From assembly GCF_032854445.1 (NCBI RefSeq), contig NC_088300.1, forward strand, positions 31,291,608 to 31,355,607: 64,000 nt of DNA, read 5' to 3'. Below, one piece after another: positions 26,999 to 41,900 of the stretch; positions within the stretch are counted from its first letter, which is position 1, and every line of letters starts with the position of its first letter. The notes beneath the pieces are model-generated. The model had not been told where the DNA came from, searched no databases, and saw only the letters and a list, made by a program, of their open reading frames with translations. A program made the translations under genes and the position numbers. The DNA comes from Liolophura sinensis (taxonomy: Eukaryota; Mollusca; Polyplacophora; Chitonida; Chitonidae).

Positions 26999-29900
26999 CT
27001 GAAAGGGAAAGTCACACGAGGAACTTATTTACCCATTTATTAAACAAAAAAATCCTATTTGCAAACTTGTGATATTGAAGTATTAAAACTGTTTGTAACT
27101 GATTGCCATAGTCAAGAATATTTCACTTGTTTGACTAAATTTTCAGTTCACTTTTTTGTTTTAAGAGAAAAAAAAAGGGAGGGGAATGTTCTGAGAAGTA
27201 CAGAATGAATGTTGGCCTATGCCATGGAGTCACAAAACCATCTCAGATGAAAGTCAAAATTTCAACTGACTTTAAAATTGTAATTTCATACATAACAAGG
27301 TCAAAATATTGCTCGATAAAGTACACTCTGGGTAATGTATCGTAAAACAAATTTCAGATAAAATAACTCAAAGGAACATACCAAGTTTAATGATTTAAAT
27401 TTTGACTCAAGTCTAAGAATGCTTCGTGAACACAGGGCCAGGAACACACATATTAAAGAGGCTATTTGTAAAGTGGACAAAAAATCAGACATAGTTTGAC
27501 AAAAAAGTCACATTCACTGATCCAATCAAATTTTCTCTGTTTATCACGCATAGCTCAAATTAATGCCCTTCAGAAAATATCAGGCTCTTAACTTAAAAAC
27601 GAATTCCGAGCAGTCAAACATGCGCAGATAAGGCTAATAGTTTGTGACAGGTAAATTATTTGGGCTATGCTAAAATATTTATATTTATTTTTTTTATTTA
27701 AATGGTGTTTATTATATTATTGATTTCTAAAGAATATTTCACTTACATGCCAGTAGCCAGCATTATGGTGGGAGGTAACCAGGCAAAACCTACTATTGCC
27801 TTGGTCAGAGTGTGGATGGAGGAAACTAAAGTAACTAGAGTTAACCACTGCCCTTTGCAGGGACAAATCTCCTGACAAAGCCACAGCTAAAGCAGCAAGA
27901 GGTTGATTTGAGGCTGTCACCTGAGTGGTCAGAAACAAATCAGGGTATACAAAAAGAACTTACAGTTGTGTGAGGTATGACTCTGCGGCCTGGAGATTCT
28001 CACTGTGAACAGATTCCATGAATGACAACTGTCTCAGCTGATAGTCAGAGTAGACAAAACCTGTGGCATCTAATGACGCTTTCAGCTCTGCGGCCTTCTC
28101 TGTATCCTTTGACAGAATGAAAATTACAAATAAAATGTTCAGACAAATGTATTAACAAATATGAATATCTCTATAACATAGTGTTTGGTCAATCATACAT
28201 ATACCATGAAATAAAGCTTCTGTTTTATTCCTACCTTTGTAAGTATAACCAGTCTAATATTAACTGTATTGAATGTCATCAAACTTCACTGAGGAAAAAA
28301 AATTTAAAAACAATGCATTTTTCAGCATAAAATATTTGACAATATTTTGCAGACGTAATTTCAGACATACCCCATCCTGACAATATTTTACAGACGTAAC
28401 TTCAGAGATACTTCATCCTGACAGTATTTTGCAGACATAACTTCAGACATACCCCATCCTGACAGTATTTTGCAGACGTAATCTCAAACATACCCCATCC
28501 TGACAGTACTTTGCAGACGTAACTTCAGACATACCCCATCCTGACAGTATTTTGCGGACATCACCTCAGAAATACCCTATCCTAACAGTATTTTGCAGAC
28601 ATAACTTCAGACATACCCCATCCTGACAGTATTTTGCAGACACAACCTCAGACATACCCCATCCTGACAGTATTTTGCAGGTACAACCTCAGACATACCC
28701 CATCCTGACAGTATTTTCCCAGCAGGTATTTTTGCACAGCCTTGTTACCAGGGTACTTCTGCAACAAGTCCTCCAGATGTTTTTTCGATTTATCGCCCAG
28801 CTAAAACATATAACAGTACAGCACCAAATAAGACAGAGAAACAATCCATGCTAAAAAGCTATTTTAATAATCTTTAATGATCTTTATCATTGTTTACAAA
28901 ACAATTTTCATCTTAATATCAAACAATAAATGTCACAACTGTTTGGAAGAGAAAGAAATAAGTTAAAATGAATGCCCAATTGGCCTGTCAAATGAGCAAT
29001 CTTCATGTAAATATCAAACAATAAATCATCATCCTTAGTTACATTTGCACGGTAAAACCACAAAGTTTGTCCATCATGGAATTTCTTAACAACTCAATTC
29101 AATGCATTTGATTGATTGTTTTTACCTGCATGAGACTGCCTTGTTGCCGTGTTCTGGTTGACTGGGTAGCCAGGTCACTTCCAAGACTGTTCAATGCCTG
29201 TGTCATAAAGGGCAGTCATTTAATAACAAAGATAGATTTTTCTGATAAGTATATTGTGACAATACATCTACACACCAGAGAAGAGAATGCAAAAATCAAG
29301 GTTTTCAGTGAGAAGATTTTGACAGTTCGATCTAAAACACGAATACTCTTTGCCTATTTCAAAGCAGATTTTATCTGTTGAAAATAGAACAAAACTGAGG
29401 GCATGAACAAAAAGGCACATTCAAATTTTAGTGATGAGAATGAATGAAAGGATAATTATACCCTTCGCACAATATTACAGCCATACCTTGATGATGGTTT
29501 TGCATTGTGAGACAGAGCAGTGACAGACAGACACTTCTAAATCACATAAACTTAGCCAATAAAAACAGGGCTAGTGCTCTTATGTAACTCCACCTACCTC
29601 TGAGGCCTCTGGTGATAACTCGATGTTCAGACGCTTACACAGAGATTTCACTTCTTCAACATCAGTCTTGGGAATTTTCAATCCCTATTAACGTAATGAG
29701 CAAACAACACTCTGTTACTTTTCACCTTCATAGGAATATTTATTGATTTATTTATTCATTGGTGTTTTACGCCACATTGAAGAATATGCCACTCATACAA
29801 CGGCAGCCAGCATATTATGGTGGGAGGAAGCCAGGAAACACAAGATTGTTGGACGACCTTCCCAGATACAACCTGAGAGGAAGACGGCATGAGCTAAACT

Positions 29901-32900
29901 CTCAGAGACAGCATTATTAGGAGGCCTCTGGGTCATTGTGCACTAGCATGCTAACAACTAGGCCACCCAGCCTAAATAAACTGCATTTCAGTTGCATACC
30001 ATTACATAAATTGCTCCGTTTACACATTTCAGAAAACAAACACAAGGAATCGTAACAGTGTACAAACCTTGTTTTTCATGCCTAGAAACAAGGCCTCTCC
30101 TCCGTCTTTTACTGAAGTGTTCTGAAGAAAGTCCATGACAAACCAGCCATTCGTTTCCTGAGCCAGATTAGGGGAGGCACCCTCTTCGTTCGCAAACTTC
30201 AAAACCTGAGGAACAGAGACACACAACATTTTAACGAGTATCAAACAAACCTGCAAATAAATTTTGCAAGATCATGCCGGACATAACTCCAAAAAGTTAC
30301 GTTATTTTCAAGGCAGTTTTTGTCCAATGCGATAATAGTTGGCCCCTGTAAAAATACCATTTGATGCTGGACGTTGTCCTTGGTATTTATGCATACAAAT
30401 ATTATGAAAATGACACCAAAAATGATTCGCTTGTGTCACTGAAGATGTAAACCCCATAAACCTGTGCTGACTATTTCTTTACACCCCAGGGTTCTTTCAA
30501 AAAGTTTCAAAATATTGGTCGTCTGGTCATTGAAAATGTTGAAGAATTAGGGTAAAACAACTTTTGTTACTCCACAAAGGAGTATTAAGGGTCCCTTATA
30601 TTGGGTGAAGCATCAACCCAACATGAGGGTTACTGACCCCCATGTATCTCCATATCCTATTACATTATTATCCTATTACATTATTATCCTATTAAAGGAA
30701 TTCATCTCTTAGTTGGAAATACACATGCCCACCATGTGACCATTACGTTTCAATGAAGCTGAGTATTTTGACTGATGCGAAATAAAATGCTATGCAGTAC
30801 TCACTGGTCACAGAAAACCAATGAAATGACAAAATGGATTGATTTGTGGAGTGATTGGTGGAAATTTTGATGACATCAAACAAATTTGTATCACACATGT
30901 TTCAGCTAAACACATGTTAATATTTATTTAATTGCTGCTTTATAATGGAATTAATACTCGAGAAAATATAAAATTTTATGGTTGGAGAAAACCTGTTTGA
31001 GCGGTAAAAACAACTGATCTTTGGCAAGTCACCGGCAAATTTCCCTACTTGTGATGTGTTATCATGGTGAATAGCAAGCAATTCATGTAAGATCACATAA
31101 GAGAGTATTGTGGACCGCTTAATACCACCACGGCTCCAAAAACAATGGAAGCAGGGCAATCATTAGAATTTCTTGTCCAAACATAGGACAGATTCCATGA
31201 ATCCACATCTCCGGGAGCCACAGCGATTAAGATTCATTTATTTATTAATCTGACTGGTGTTTTACGCCATGCTCAAGAATACTTTACTTATACGACGGCG
31301 GCCAGCACTATGGTCATCGGAGACCAGGTCGAGCCCACATGGGGGGGGGGGGGCAACCCACGACCATCCGCAGGTTGCTGCCAGACCTTCCCACTTACGG
31401 CCGGAGAGGAAGCCAGCATGAGCAGGACTTGAACAGCAATTAAGAAGCAAGTACCTTAACCACTCAGCTGCGACTTGCTTCCTTTAAAACCCAAGTATAC
31501 CTTAAACACAGCTTCTAAGTCCCTAGTTCTTTTGTACAAGGGCACAAGGACTGGCTTTAGAGCTCCATACAATATATAACAAGGGTTCTTCTCAGCTGCA
31601 AAACAAACAACACACACTTATATATACATGTTAATGATAGATGTAGGGCTTCACAACAGCAAGGAATAGGATACAGGTGTATAATCAAATTTCAGAAAAG
31701 GTTTCTAATGTTGAATATTTATTTCTTTCTTTTAAATTTTATGTGCAAAGCCCCAGATAATGGTAAAAAAAAAAACAATTTTGAAATCCACCTGAAAAGT
31801 AGGTTAGCATTATAGACAAAAAAATGACGCCATGCTGCCCACTATATTTACACTACTGATTTGAATATTGTGTAACTACTTTTCATTTAACAGTTGTTTT
31901 CTGCTGAGGTTTAGAGTATTTACAGCCCTTTTTCTTAACACTACCTCAAGCATATGAACACTGGAAAGGTCCGTACATGTAGCCCAGTCATTTTGTTAAA
32001 AATGTCTATCATTTGTGATAGTAATATGTCAGCCTCCACTCATTAATTTTGATCCACACTTAACTTTTACAAAAATCGAATAAAAAGAAATTTCTGTGAG
32101 CTTTTCATATGTGAGTCCAAAGCTTATCATTTATGCGTTTCAAGCTTGCTGCCTTGGAATTTCTTTTATATGGATACAAAATCAATGCTGATTGGCTGGC
32201 AGTGGAGATTGGGTTTCCTGGGTTAAAGCCTACAGCATTGATTACACTTAAGTAAATGTGCCATACCTAAAATTCATCTCAGACTAGGCATAAAACAGAC
32301 ATGCATATCTCTCACACCAGCCGATCAGAATTGTTTCTATATCCCTTTAACAATACTTACCCAAATTATCCAAAATTTAAAGTAGCTGACAAGTAGCATG
32401 ATTTTTCCCACCACAATTAAAGTGCATCTGTGTGCTAGAATTTTGCTATAGGTTTAATAAACCTTATTTATCATTCGTCGCATTATCAAGGATATGAAGC
32501 CCGCTTGATTTGAGACCTTCTGCTTCCAGAAACTACACCAGGTTGGAAGAGGTGGAGGATCTCCCCAAAAACTTCCTTTCAATTCCAGAATCTGCCAGAT
32601 GGACTATTGCTGTCTGCCACAAGAAAACGCTAGGTCAATATCCTTAGTGGATGGAGAACATAACATGAATACCGAATGGTAATATTTTAACGGACTTACC
32701 AAAGCTCAGAGCTTCATCTACTCCTTTTGTTTTCAATAAGTTCATTGTTAATCCAAAGTTCACCATTTCAGAGTTCTGTGTCAGAGAACCAGTGTCCTGA
32801 AATGTAAGAAGAATGTAAAAAATCTCAGATAAAGGCTTGGACATTACAGCCAAATTACAAATAATCAGTGACTTAAAATACATGTTCACTTCTACTATCA

Positions 32901-35900
32901 CCTTCTAAAGTGTAAAAGGGGCCTTCAGTGGTCTTGTGGTTAGTGCGCTAGATCAGTGCAATGACCCAGGAGCTTCTCACCAATAAGATGGCTGTGAGTT
33001 CAAGTCCAGCTCATATCTCTGGGTCTACCACAAACATGCAGATAGTCCGTTTCCCCTGAGCTCTGCCCAGTTTCCTACCACCATAATACTGGTGGGCTTT
33101 GTATAAGTGAAATATTCTTGAGTATGGCGTAAAATGCCGATCAAATAAAAATGAATTAAAATGTCAAGTTTCGCACAGAGTAAAGGATTCTACATAAAAT
33201 ACACTGATCTAGTACTGAAGGTTTCTCTTAACTTTCTAGACATGGCTGTCATTACTTTGTAGTCAGTGTTCACGTGTACCACTTTTTGGGACTCTTGTAG
33301 TCACTTGTTGAGATTGACCATTCATTTAATATTTCAGCTCTAATGCATGTCTTTACTGATTGGGTTAACCAGAGACAATCCACTCGGGAAAGTCTACAAT
33401 GAATGTGCATAAAATTTCTGAAAATGGAAAGTGACAACAATCTTACATGTCCCAAAATGCCTGAGTGTATATTCTACACTTCATCTAATGCAAGCGATTG
33501 ATTACCAGAGGGTTTATTACAAGGCAGTTTAGCTACCTGCAGCCGGCTACTTATGTAGAAAATAGACCAGTTAGCCGCCTACCTTGACCGAAGACTCCTA
33601 TTTTACATTGTTTAATTCTCTATGAGGAAGCTAGCTGCATTAACAGGGCAGCCTGCTCAAAAAAAACATAATGACATTGCTCTGACAATGTAAGTTAATC
33701 AGTTGAGTCGTGCTCTCAACAAACTCCTAAAGAGATAAATGTTACATTCTACATTCCATCCAATGTGAGTCTATCACTGAGCATGCTCCTGTGGTACTCC
33801 TAAATGGACAAAACTAGTGTTTTATACTTCATCCATGTGACTCAATCATTCAGTCATGCTCTCCAGGTGCTCCTAAATGGAAAAAAACTAACATTTTATA
33901 CTTCATCAATGTGACTCAACCATTGAGTCACGCTCTCCAGGTACTCCTTAATAAAAGTAATATTCTACACTTCATCCAATGTGAGTCAATCACTGAATGT
34001 GAGTCAATCACTGAGGCACGACTTACCTTTAGTTCTGCCAGAAGCTTATTCTCTGGGACTCCTAACTGGATAAATGCAGGGATGATGTAATCCTCGAGGG
34101 TCTGGTACTTGTCCTCTTTCCCCTCACACGCATCCCCCATATACTTTACCACAGCCTTCAGTTCTGGGAAAATCAAAAAACGAACGTAAGGACAAGGGTG
34201 TGTACAGCTGACAACATAGTACAGTTTAGTACTATACTTTTAAGACAGTACTGAAAAAAAAACCCGCACCATACTGGATAGCTCCAGGAACACATTCACT
34301 CGGTTATTATATGCTTTTTCAGCAATACATTATGCTAAAAACAGGACAAGATGCATAACATATAATTATTCACTACTATATTTATTCTTTGACATGTTAA
34401 AATGCGAGTAAACGACATATGCACAACAAAAAGTTTTCAGATTAAAAGGGTTACAATTTTTTTTTTGTACAAGATTTCCACCAAAAAAATTCTCTTTTTG
34501 ATAAGAACATTTAGTCTTCAAAGTAATGACAATTTACACTGAGCATCCATCATATAACTGCTACTTGTACATTCTGCCGTGGAATAAATAATAAAAAAGA
34601 TACCGTTCCTTGCAATAAGAATTTTGTACTTACTGTCTTTTTCCCCTTTATCACGATACTGACAAATAGCAGGCCAGAAAAAGTGGGTTCTAATTGTATG
34701 TCCCTGGAAAAAACATATGTAAACAGATGTATACATTGATGACGAATTTAGAATTTATTTTTTATAGGTTTCATATACAGACAGGGTACCTACTTTTTGA
34801 CCACATTCATAAATATACAACTTCTTATCTTTATACACCTATCCATTCTGTTTTATCACATAGATACAAGCAATTCAACAATTTCTTCATTAGGTTCTGT
34901 CACTTTGTAACCTTTAACATGTTTAACCATATACAAATGTCATGTGGGACGCGAAGAAAAAAAACTACTTTTAACTTTATTTACTGTAATCAGATGACAA
35001 AACAATTTTACCTCCTTCTTCATGTAGTCTAGTATTTTCAAAGCAAAGTCTGCAAAGAGAAACACCAAACAAGTTCAGGTAAAGCAACAACAATTTTATT
35101 TAGTGTTTTACAGGCCAGCCGATGGTATAAAAATCCCATAATAGAATAAAAAAACCTAAAAATCCACCTTTTTCCCAAAATCTTCGTGTCTTAATGATTT
35201 TCCTAGTTTCAAGGCTTTCCAATAACATAATAATGTCTTCAAATTGGAAAAATTGCAAACATACTCTACATTTTTCACAAATTAGATAGCTTTCAAATTT
35301 CACTTCCCTTCGACCTTCAGGCTCAGCCATGGATTTAAGATATCTGCACTAATTCTCGTAACTACTGTCAAATGTTTTTTCACAGTGTCTTGACACAAGA
35401 AAGGAAGGAGACTTTGTATCGTCAATAACAATATCATTCTCATGAACAGAACTGTCCTGAAGACAAAATCCCAAGAAAAAGAGATATAAGAAAAAATAAA
35501 TAAATTTATACAAAAATTTTTTTTAAAGATCTGGCTAGTTCTAATGGAGAAGTGGCATATTTTTTAATCTCGTGAGGTGGAACTGTTGCAAAAGAGGACT
35601 ACGAGCCACAGTCACAGTCAAAAATGGATTGTAGCGTAACGTCTACACTGTTACAATGTATCATTTTCTATTGTAACGTTGTACTGTCTTTAATGTGACC
35701 TCACAAGATGAACTAGGAAAGGAACATTTAACATCAGTAAAATGATGTCAAGATTCTGCTGCAGGACGTTTGACAGGTCCCCACTGGTTTGAAATGGTTC
35801 TTGGTCCATGGTTGTTTTGGCTCTCCTGATTCAACACACTATACGGCGGATCATGAGAAAAATGTGGGTATGCCTTTGTAAACTTTGTGGTATACATCGG

Positions 35901-38900
35901 CTACAGTTGTGTCTGTATATCAAAGAACAACTATAACACGTTCTCAATGAATCGTTCCATTATGATTTGGTCATATGAGAGGCAAAGTTATGGAATTTCA
36001 GCAAACTTTTTCAGTCTGTGACGTATGTTCCCTGGGAAAGACTCTCTAAAATGAAAGATAAAAGCCAACCCTCACCTGTCTGTTTATTCAGGTAAGCCAT
36101 CTGAGCTGTTATCGCAATAGTGTCACTATTAAACTCTGCCTCATTCATCTTCTGCAACATGGTGGACAACTTCTCAGGAGGCTGCAAAAGAGAAAGTATA
36201 AGTTAGATATTTACTGATAAATGTCCTACACAGTAAATTTCTTGGCTTCTTTTCTGAGTATAAAGGAAAAAAAAAGTCTGATAAAAGTCAAAACAAAAAT
36301 GACCTGAAATTTACTACCTATAGCACACAGCAGTAAAACATCTAATGACAGGTAAAAATCCAAGCATTATACAAATAAGCATGTGCTGGATTTGAACTCA
36401 CATCTTCACTCCTCAAGAGCTAAGATCTACTTTTAATAGTATACCGAGCCAGAAAGGGTCCTAAGTATGAATAAATATATCTGACATATACATGTATAAT
36501 ATTTTTTGCTCAATGTACAAACAGGGTCCAACTGCTGGTAAGTTTGTTTGTTCAACATTACTGTCAACATTACTCCAGTCATTTCAACACAATGGCTCCT
36601 CGAAGCGAGCTAGCTCTAGTAATGACACATATATGGTGCTACCTTACTGGAATACCACACCAAAGACACCAGGCACAACATTTCATCCAGTTACAATATA
36701 CTGACTACATACTGAACAAGGCTTGGCCTATCCCCTTAAGTAAACCCCCACCATCAGACAAGTATTAACAAAGCCCATGGATCTCTTGACTTTCAGACTT
36801 ACTATTACAACATGCATAAACGTATGTATGTATGAATACTTGAGGTTTAATATCGTACTTAACATTTTTTTTCAGTCATTTGACGACGAAGAGTCATTAG
36901 GCAGGTATGTATATATCATGTCTTCTTCTGGCCGGGCGAGTCCATGCAACCAAAGTGCTGCCACCACACCCAGTCACATATACTGACTCCGAGCCAACCT
37001 GTCACGGGGCAACCGCTCAAACCATTACCCCACCAAGGCGGTCAATATTAACAAAAGGTAAAGCCTATAACCCTTATTCATACATACAATGAATACATGC
37101 CATAATGGCTTTTTAAGCTATTACACACCCGTTCGGCTCTAACCATGGCCCGGATCAGGAAACGCCCCAGTTTTGCATCCCCCTTGTCATAGACGACAGG
37201 TTTGCCGATGGCCTCAAACACCTGGTAGGCCAGGTCATCTTGTGCCAGTGTGGCCAGGTGTATGGCACAGCTCATGGCCTCCGTGCTATAGCCGGGGAAC
37301 TTCTGGATACTCGGCAGGATCTACACGATATAGAACAGGTAGACATGGAGTCAATATTTGTACTACAGTAACTCTGCTATATTCCTCTGGTTTAATAGAA
37401 TGAGAAGCTCTTATCAATACTTTTTAATTAATTAATCTGACTGATTTTCATTTAACCAGCAACTTAATTAAATAACCAGGTTTGACCTCAGTTGACATAA
37501 GCAAGACAAAACACAATTTGTTTCCTTTCCCATGACACTAAATGAAGTCACCTCTTTTGTTTTGCAAATCCAGCTCATGCTGGTCTGCCAACAACCTGCG
37601 GATGGTCGTGGGTTTTGCCCGGTCTCTGCCCGGTTTTCTTCCACCATAATGCTGGCCGTCATCGCATAAGTGAAATATTCTTGACAAATGACATAAAACT
37701 CCAATCAAATAAATAAATCTTCTGTTTTGCCTGAATTATGCAATGAGAGAAAACAATAGTCCCCAAAATTATCTGGAATGCAGAGGCAAAAACCTTCAAC
37801 GGTGAAAGCACAGAAAAACATTATTTTTCTTTCATCAGAAATAATCCCCAAAATGGCTCATGATACATGATACCCAATACCTCTGGCCCCATGTGACTTT
37901 GTTACCCTGTAGTTGTTATTTTTGTACCTCTGAAGCTTCCTTCGTATAACCGCCCTTAGCCAGTGTGAGGAGGACATCAAATAGAATGTTGGGGGTCAGG
38001 GTGAGTCCGTTATCTGCAACTTTCTTCATCGTTTCCTTCACCCCCTCCATGTCACCTTTCTCTGCATACCCATTGAGGAATGCTCTGTATGTCTCAACAC
38101 TAGGCTCCATTCCTGCTTGTCTTAAAACAGGAAGGGAAGAGAATGTACCACAAAGACTGTCCTAATGTGAGTTTCGTTATGGTTTTTCTAAAAAATTTGG
38201 GTTTACAGTTATGGGGACACAAAAGCACTACCATGGCAGACAAATATACCCATGAACTCCACGATATGTCCCATGGTACTGGGCACCATGCCCAGAAACC
38301 ATGAAGCCATCTTAGACTTAAGTCAGAATTTCAATCATCTAATTTGATATGTTCTTTTTTGCTATTTTAGATGTAACTTGGTTTAAAATACCTTACCCAG
38401 AATTTATGTTGTCAAGCAATGTTTTGGCAATGTCACGTAACAAATAAAAATTTTACAGTGATATGAAATTTTTACTTAAGTCTAAGCTCGTTTGTGATTC
38501 CGATGCCATATCTGATCACGTCCAACATGATACATACTGTATTTCACCTAAAGTTTAGCACAATTCAAAGTTACACATTTTGCTTAATTCTGACTGATTC
38601 ATTCGCCTTTAACATAGGGGCAATTCAAGACCACTTAACAGTCTTTGTGAAGTCCTCGCCACAATATGGCTGAAATATTGCCGGGATGGTGTTAAGCCAT
38701 AATCATTCATTCTTTGGGAAGTTTGATTAATTCTTTTATCACAAAGCCTTAAGTGCCGACATCAAAAGTATCATTTTAAGGCCTTTTTTGTTTACATACT
38801 GCATTTTTCTTTCATTTCAAAGCTTGAGCCAAATACAGTACATGATAAATGCTGCTACTGTTTATTCCAAACTCATGAACCCATGAACTCCTCAAGCCCA

Positions 38901-41900
38901 TGAACCCATGAACTCCTCAAACCCATGAGCCCATGAACTCCTCAAACCCATGAACCCATGAACTCCTCGAACCCATGAACCACAATTAATTCAGGATACA
39001 CTATTGTGTTTGACATTTTACCTGAGATATGCAAATATGTGTATACCAAGTTTGAAAGTTTTTTCAGATCAATATTTTGCAGTTTGTTTTTGAATTTCCT
39101 GTAATTTATAAACATACTTTCACTTTAATATTTAGTTTGTGTTTCAATTTCAACTAGAATGAATCCGGCACTTACTGCATTATATCCAGCATCCCATTGG
39201 CACTTTCTAGGTCACTGAAATGCAAACAACAATGATTCTAATTAGTTCTATAAATACATTTATATGTCTGTGCAACAATCATTTATCACAATTTCAGGTT
39301 TGCAGAATCTAAATGTTCAACAATTATTATTTATTTATTTAATTGGTGTTTTACGTCATACATCAAGAATATTCCACTTTTACAACGGCGGCCAGCCATG
39401 GGAGGAAACTGGGAACAATTATTATTAAAGGATACATGAAAAGGAACAAACATAAAACAAAGATTATGTTTCTATACTAAATGAAGAAAATTATGGTCCA
39501 GAAAAAATTTTTGTGTAAAAAAATTTTATTTTGGGGGTATTTTTATACCTGTTAATTACTCCTCTATATTACGCATATTTTCCGTTAACAGTCAGATCTT
39601 TTCAGAGACTACATCATCGTTGACCTTACTCAAAACTCAGTGAACACCCTCAAAGTGCCCCGAGCCCAGTGAACTGTGTCGCTACAGTGTGGGCAAGGTG
39701 ACCTGCATATATACTGCATGGCTTCATCAGGCCAGATCAGTGCCCCCTTCGCGCTCCAACACCCGCCCCCATTTGATCTGTTTCCCACACCCCCGCCCTC
39801 ATTTGGTCTGTCCCCGATAGAGTTCTTCTCAAACAGGATCATCGTTGACTTCACCGCTGCAAACAACTTAACTTCTGGACTGACTGCTGGGGCCTTAAGA
39901 AAATTGTACTTTGAAGCCATTTTTACCGCCCCCCCCCCCCCCCCCAACACACACAGAGTGAAAGTTTGATTGTGCTTTTACATGTCATTACACATGATAA
40001 TCTGCATATAAAGAAATAAAACCAAAGGATTTCATGTATCCTTTAAATTAGAAATACCAAAGGGTTCTGACATACAAATGTATTATAATCACATATTCTT
40101 ATGATACATATATTGAAAATTTACTGGAGTACTTACTTTGCTCTGAAGTGCCCCGTGATTAGAAAATTAAAAACCTGCTCATTGATGGCTATTTCATTTG
40201 TCTTCATGTGCTCCAAGATTTGACTAAAAACAAAAAGCAGTGGAATTTTATTCCAAACCAAAACATTGCACTGTATGAACAATAAATCCATTTCATTTTA
40301 TGGACATCATTTGTTTTTTAAGTTAACTGAATACATTTATTTATTTATTTGATTGGTGTTTTATGCCGTCCTCAAGAATATTTCACTTATATGACGGCGG
40401 CCAGCATTATGGCGGGTGGAAACCAGGCATAGCCCGGGGGGAACTCACGACCATCCGCAGGTTGCTGGAAGACCTTCCCACGTACGGCTAACTGAATACA
40501 AATTATACATTTATAATATCAGTTACTTGATTATTCAGCGACAGTATATGAAAATATATGGTGTCTAACCCTCATTTTGAGTCCAGTACTGCCCTCATAC
40601 TGGTTGTGCCATCATAACCGTGTAACAAATTTATCCTACACAAGACCAACCAATTCCCCACAAAAGGGCCACAGGCAAATCACTTCAGTTTCCTCATTGT
40701 TTTCATAGAAAAAAAAGGGAGATAACCTAGTCTACAGGCACATACAAGGAATAAGGGAATATAGACGCACCCACATGACCATTGATGTCCAATAAAAATG
40801 GGAGAATTTGTCTGATGTGGAATAATATAAAATACAATAAAATAAAAATCATTCCAATACAGACAGACCAGTTATTTTAGCTGAATTTGGTAGACAGTTC
40901 AAGATACAGTACCAAATAAACTCTTTAAAAGAATTCTCAGAATAAGTTGAAATCAGTGAGTGAGTCAAGGAGGAAATTCAAAATCATATCCATTTCCTGT
41001 ATTTCAAGCCATGCAGAGAAGACAGCCATAAGCTTTACCTGGCCCTTTTATGTCCCCATCCTGACAGTATCTGGCCACCAGCCTCTGATAGGTCACCTGA
41101 AACAGAAGTCCGCATATCATTAATTGGCTTCTTCGGGTTTAACTGGCTTCAGGTTGAGCAATGTTTATACACCAGAATACATTAATAACAAAAAAAAATC
41201 CTCCCTGTTTAGCAGGAGGACCCACCTGTGTTTTTTACTCTTTCCGGGTTTTTTTTATGTGCTACTTATGTCAGCCATATTGGAATACATGTTATACACT
41301 TCATTACTGCTTCAATACGCTGGACACACCATTGCTCTGTTCTGATGATGTCATATGCACACCTTCTACCACGCTGCCTCAATGTAGCAGGATGTCACCG
41401 ACACCAAATAAAAACAGCCAGGTGAACAAGTGAGTCTTTGCTGCAATCTGTGAAACAAATGTCAAGAAGAAGCCAACAAGACTTTTGTCTATGGCATTTG
41501 TTTTTATTACCATTATTTACGCTAGAAATCAAAAACTGGACATTTTAACCTTGGGCATCTGGTCCAATCTTCCTTACCTAGGTTTCACTAACAACCCATA
41601 AAATATGTTTTCATCACTGGTTACACGTCCAAACAACACTACACAGCAAATCATATCACTAGTTTCCTTTTGTCTAATCCAAAATCAAACATCTTTTTTC
41701 TTTTTCCTCATAAAAAAACAAGATTACACCCCCTTATTATCTGCAGATGTGATCTTTAAACCCTGATTTTGTTTTACTGTCAGCTTTACCAAAAAAAAAA
41801 AACATTGAAAAGTATTCCACAGTAATCTATGTGCATGTAGCAACAGCACCTTCAACAGGTGAAATGTTGTTATTTTTTGGTTTGACCTATCACACGTGAC

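Noticed and set aside
39630-39969. Opposed open frames of 106 and 97 codons
   Set aside because: Low-complexity C/G-rich sequence with a poly-C run inside LRPPRC intron 6.
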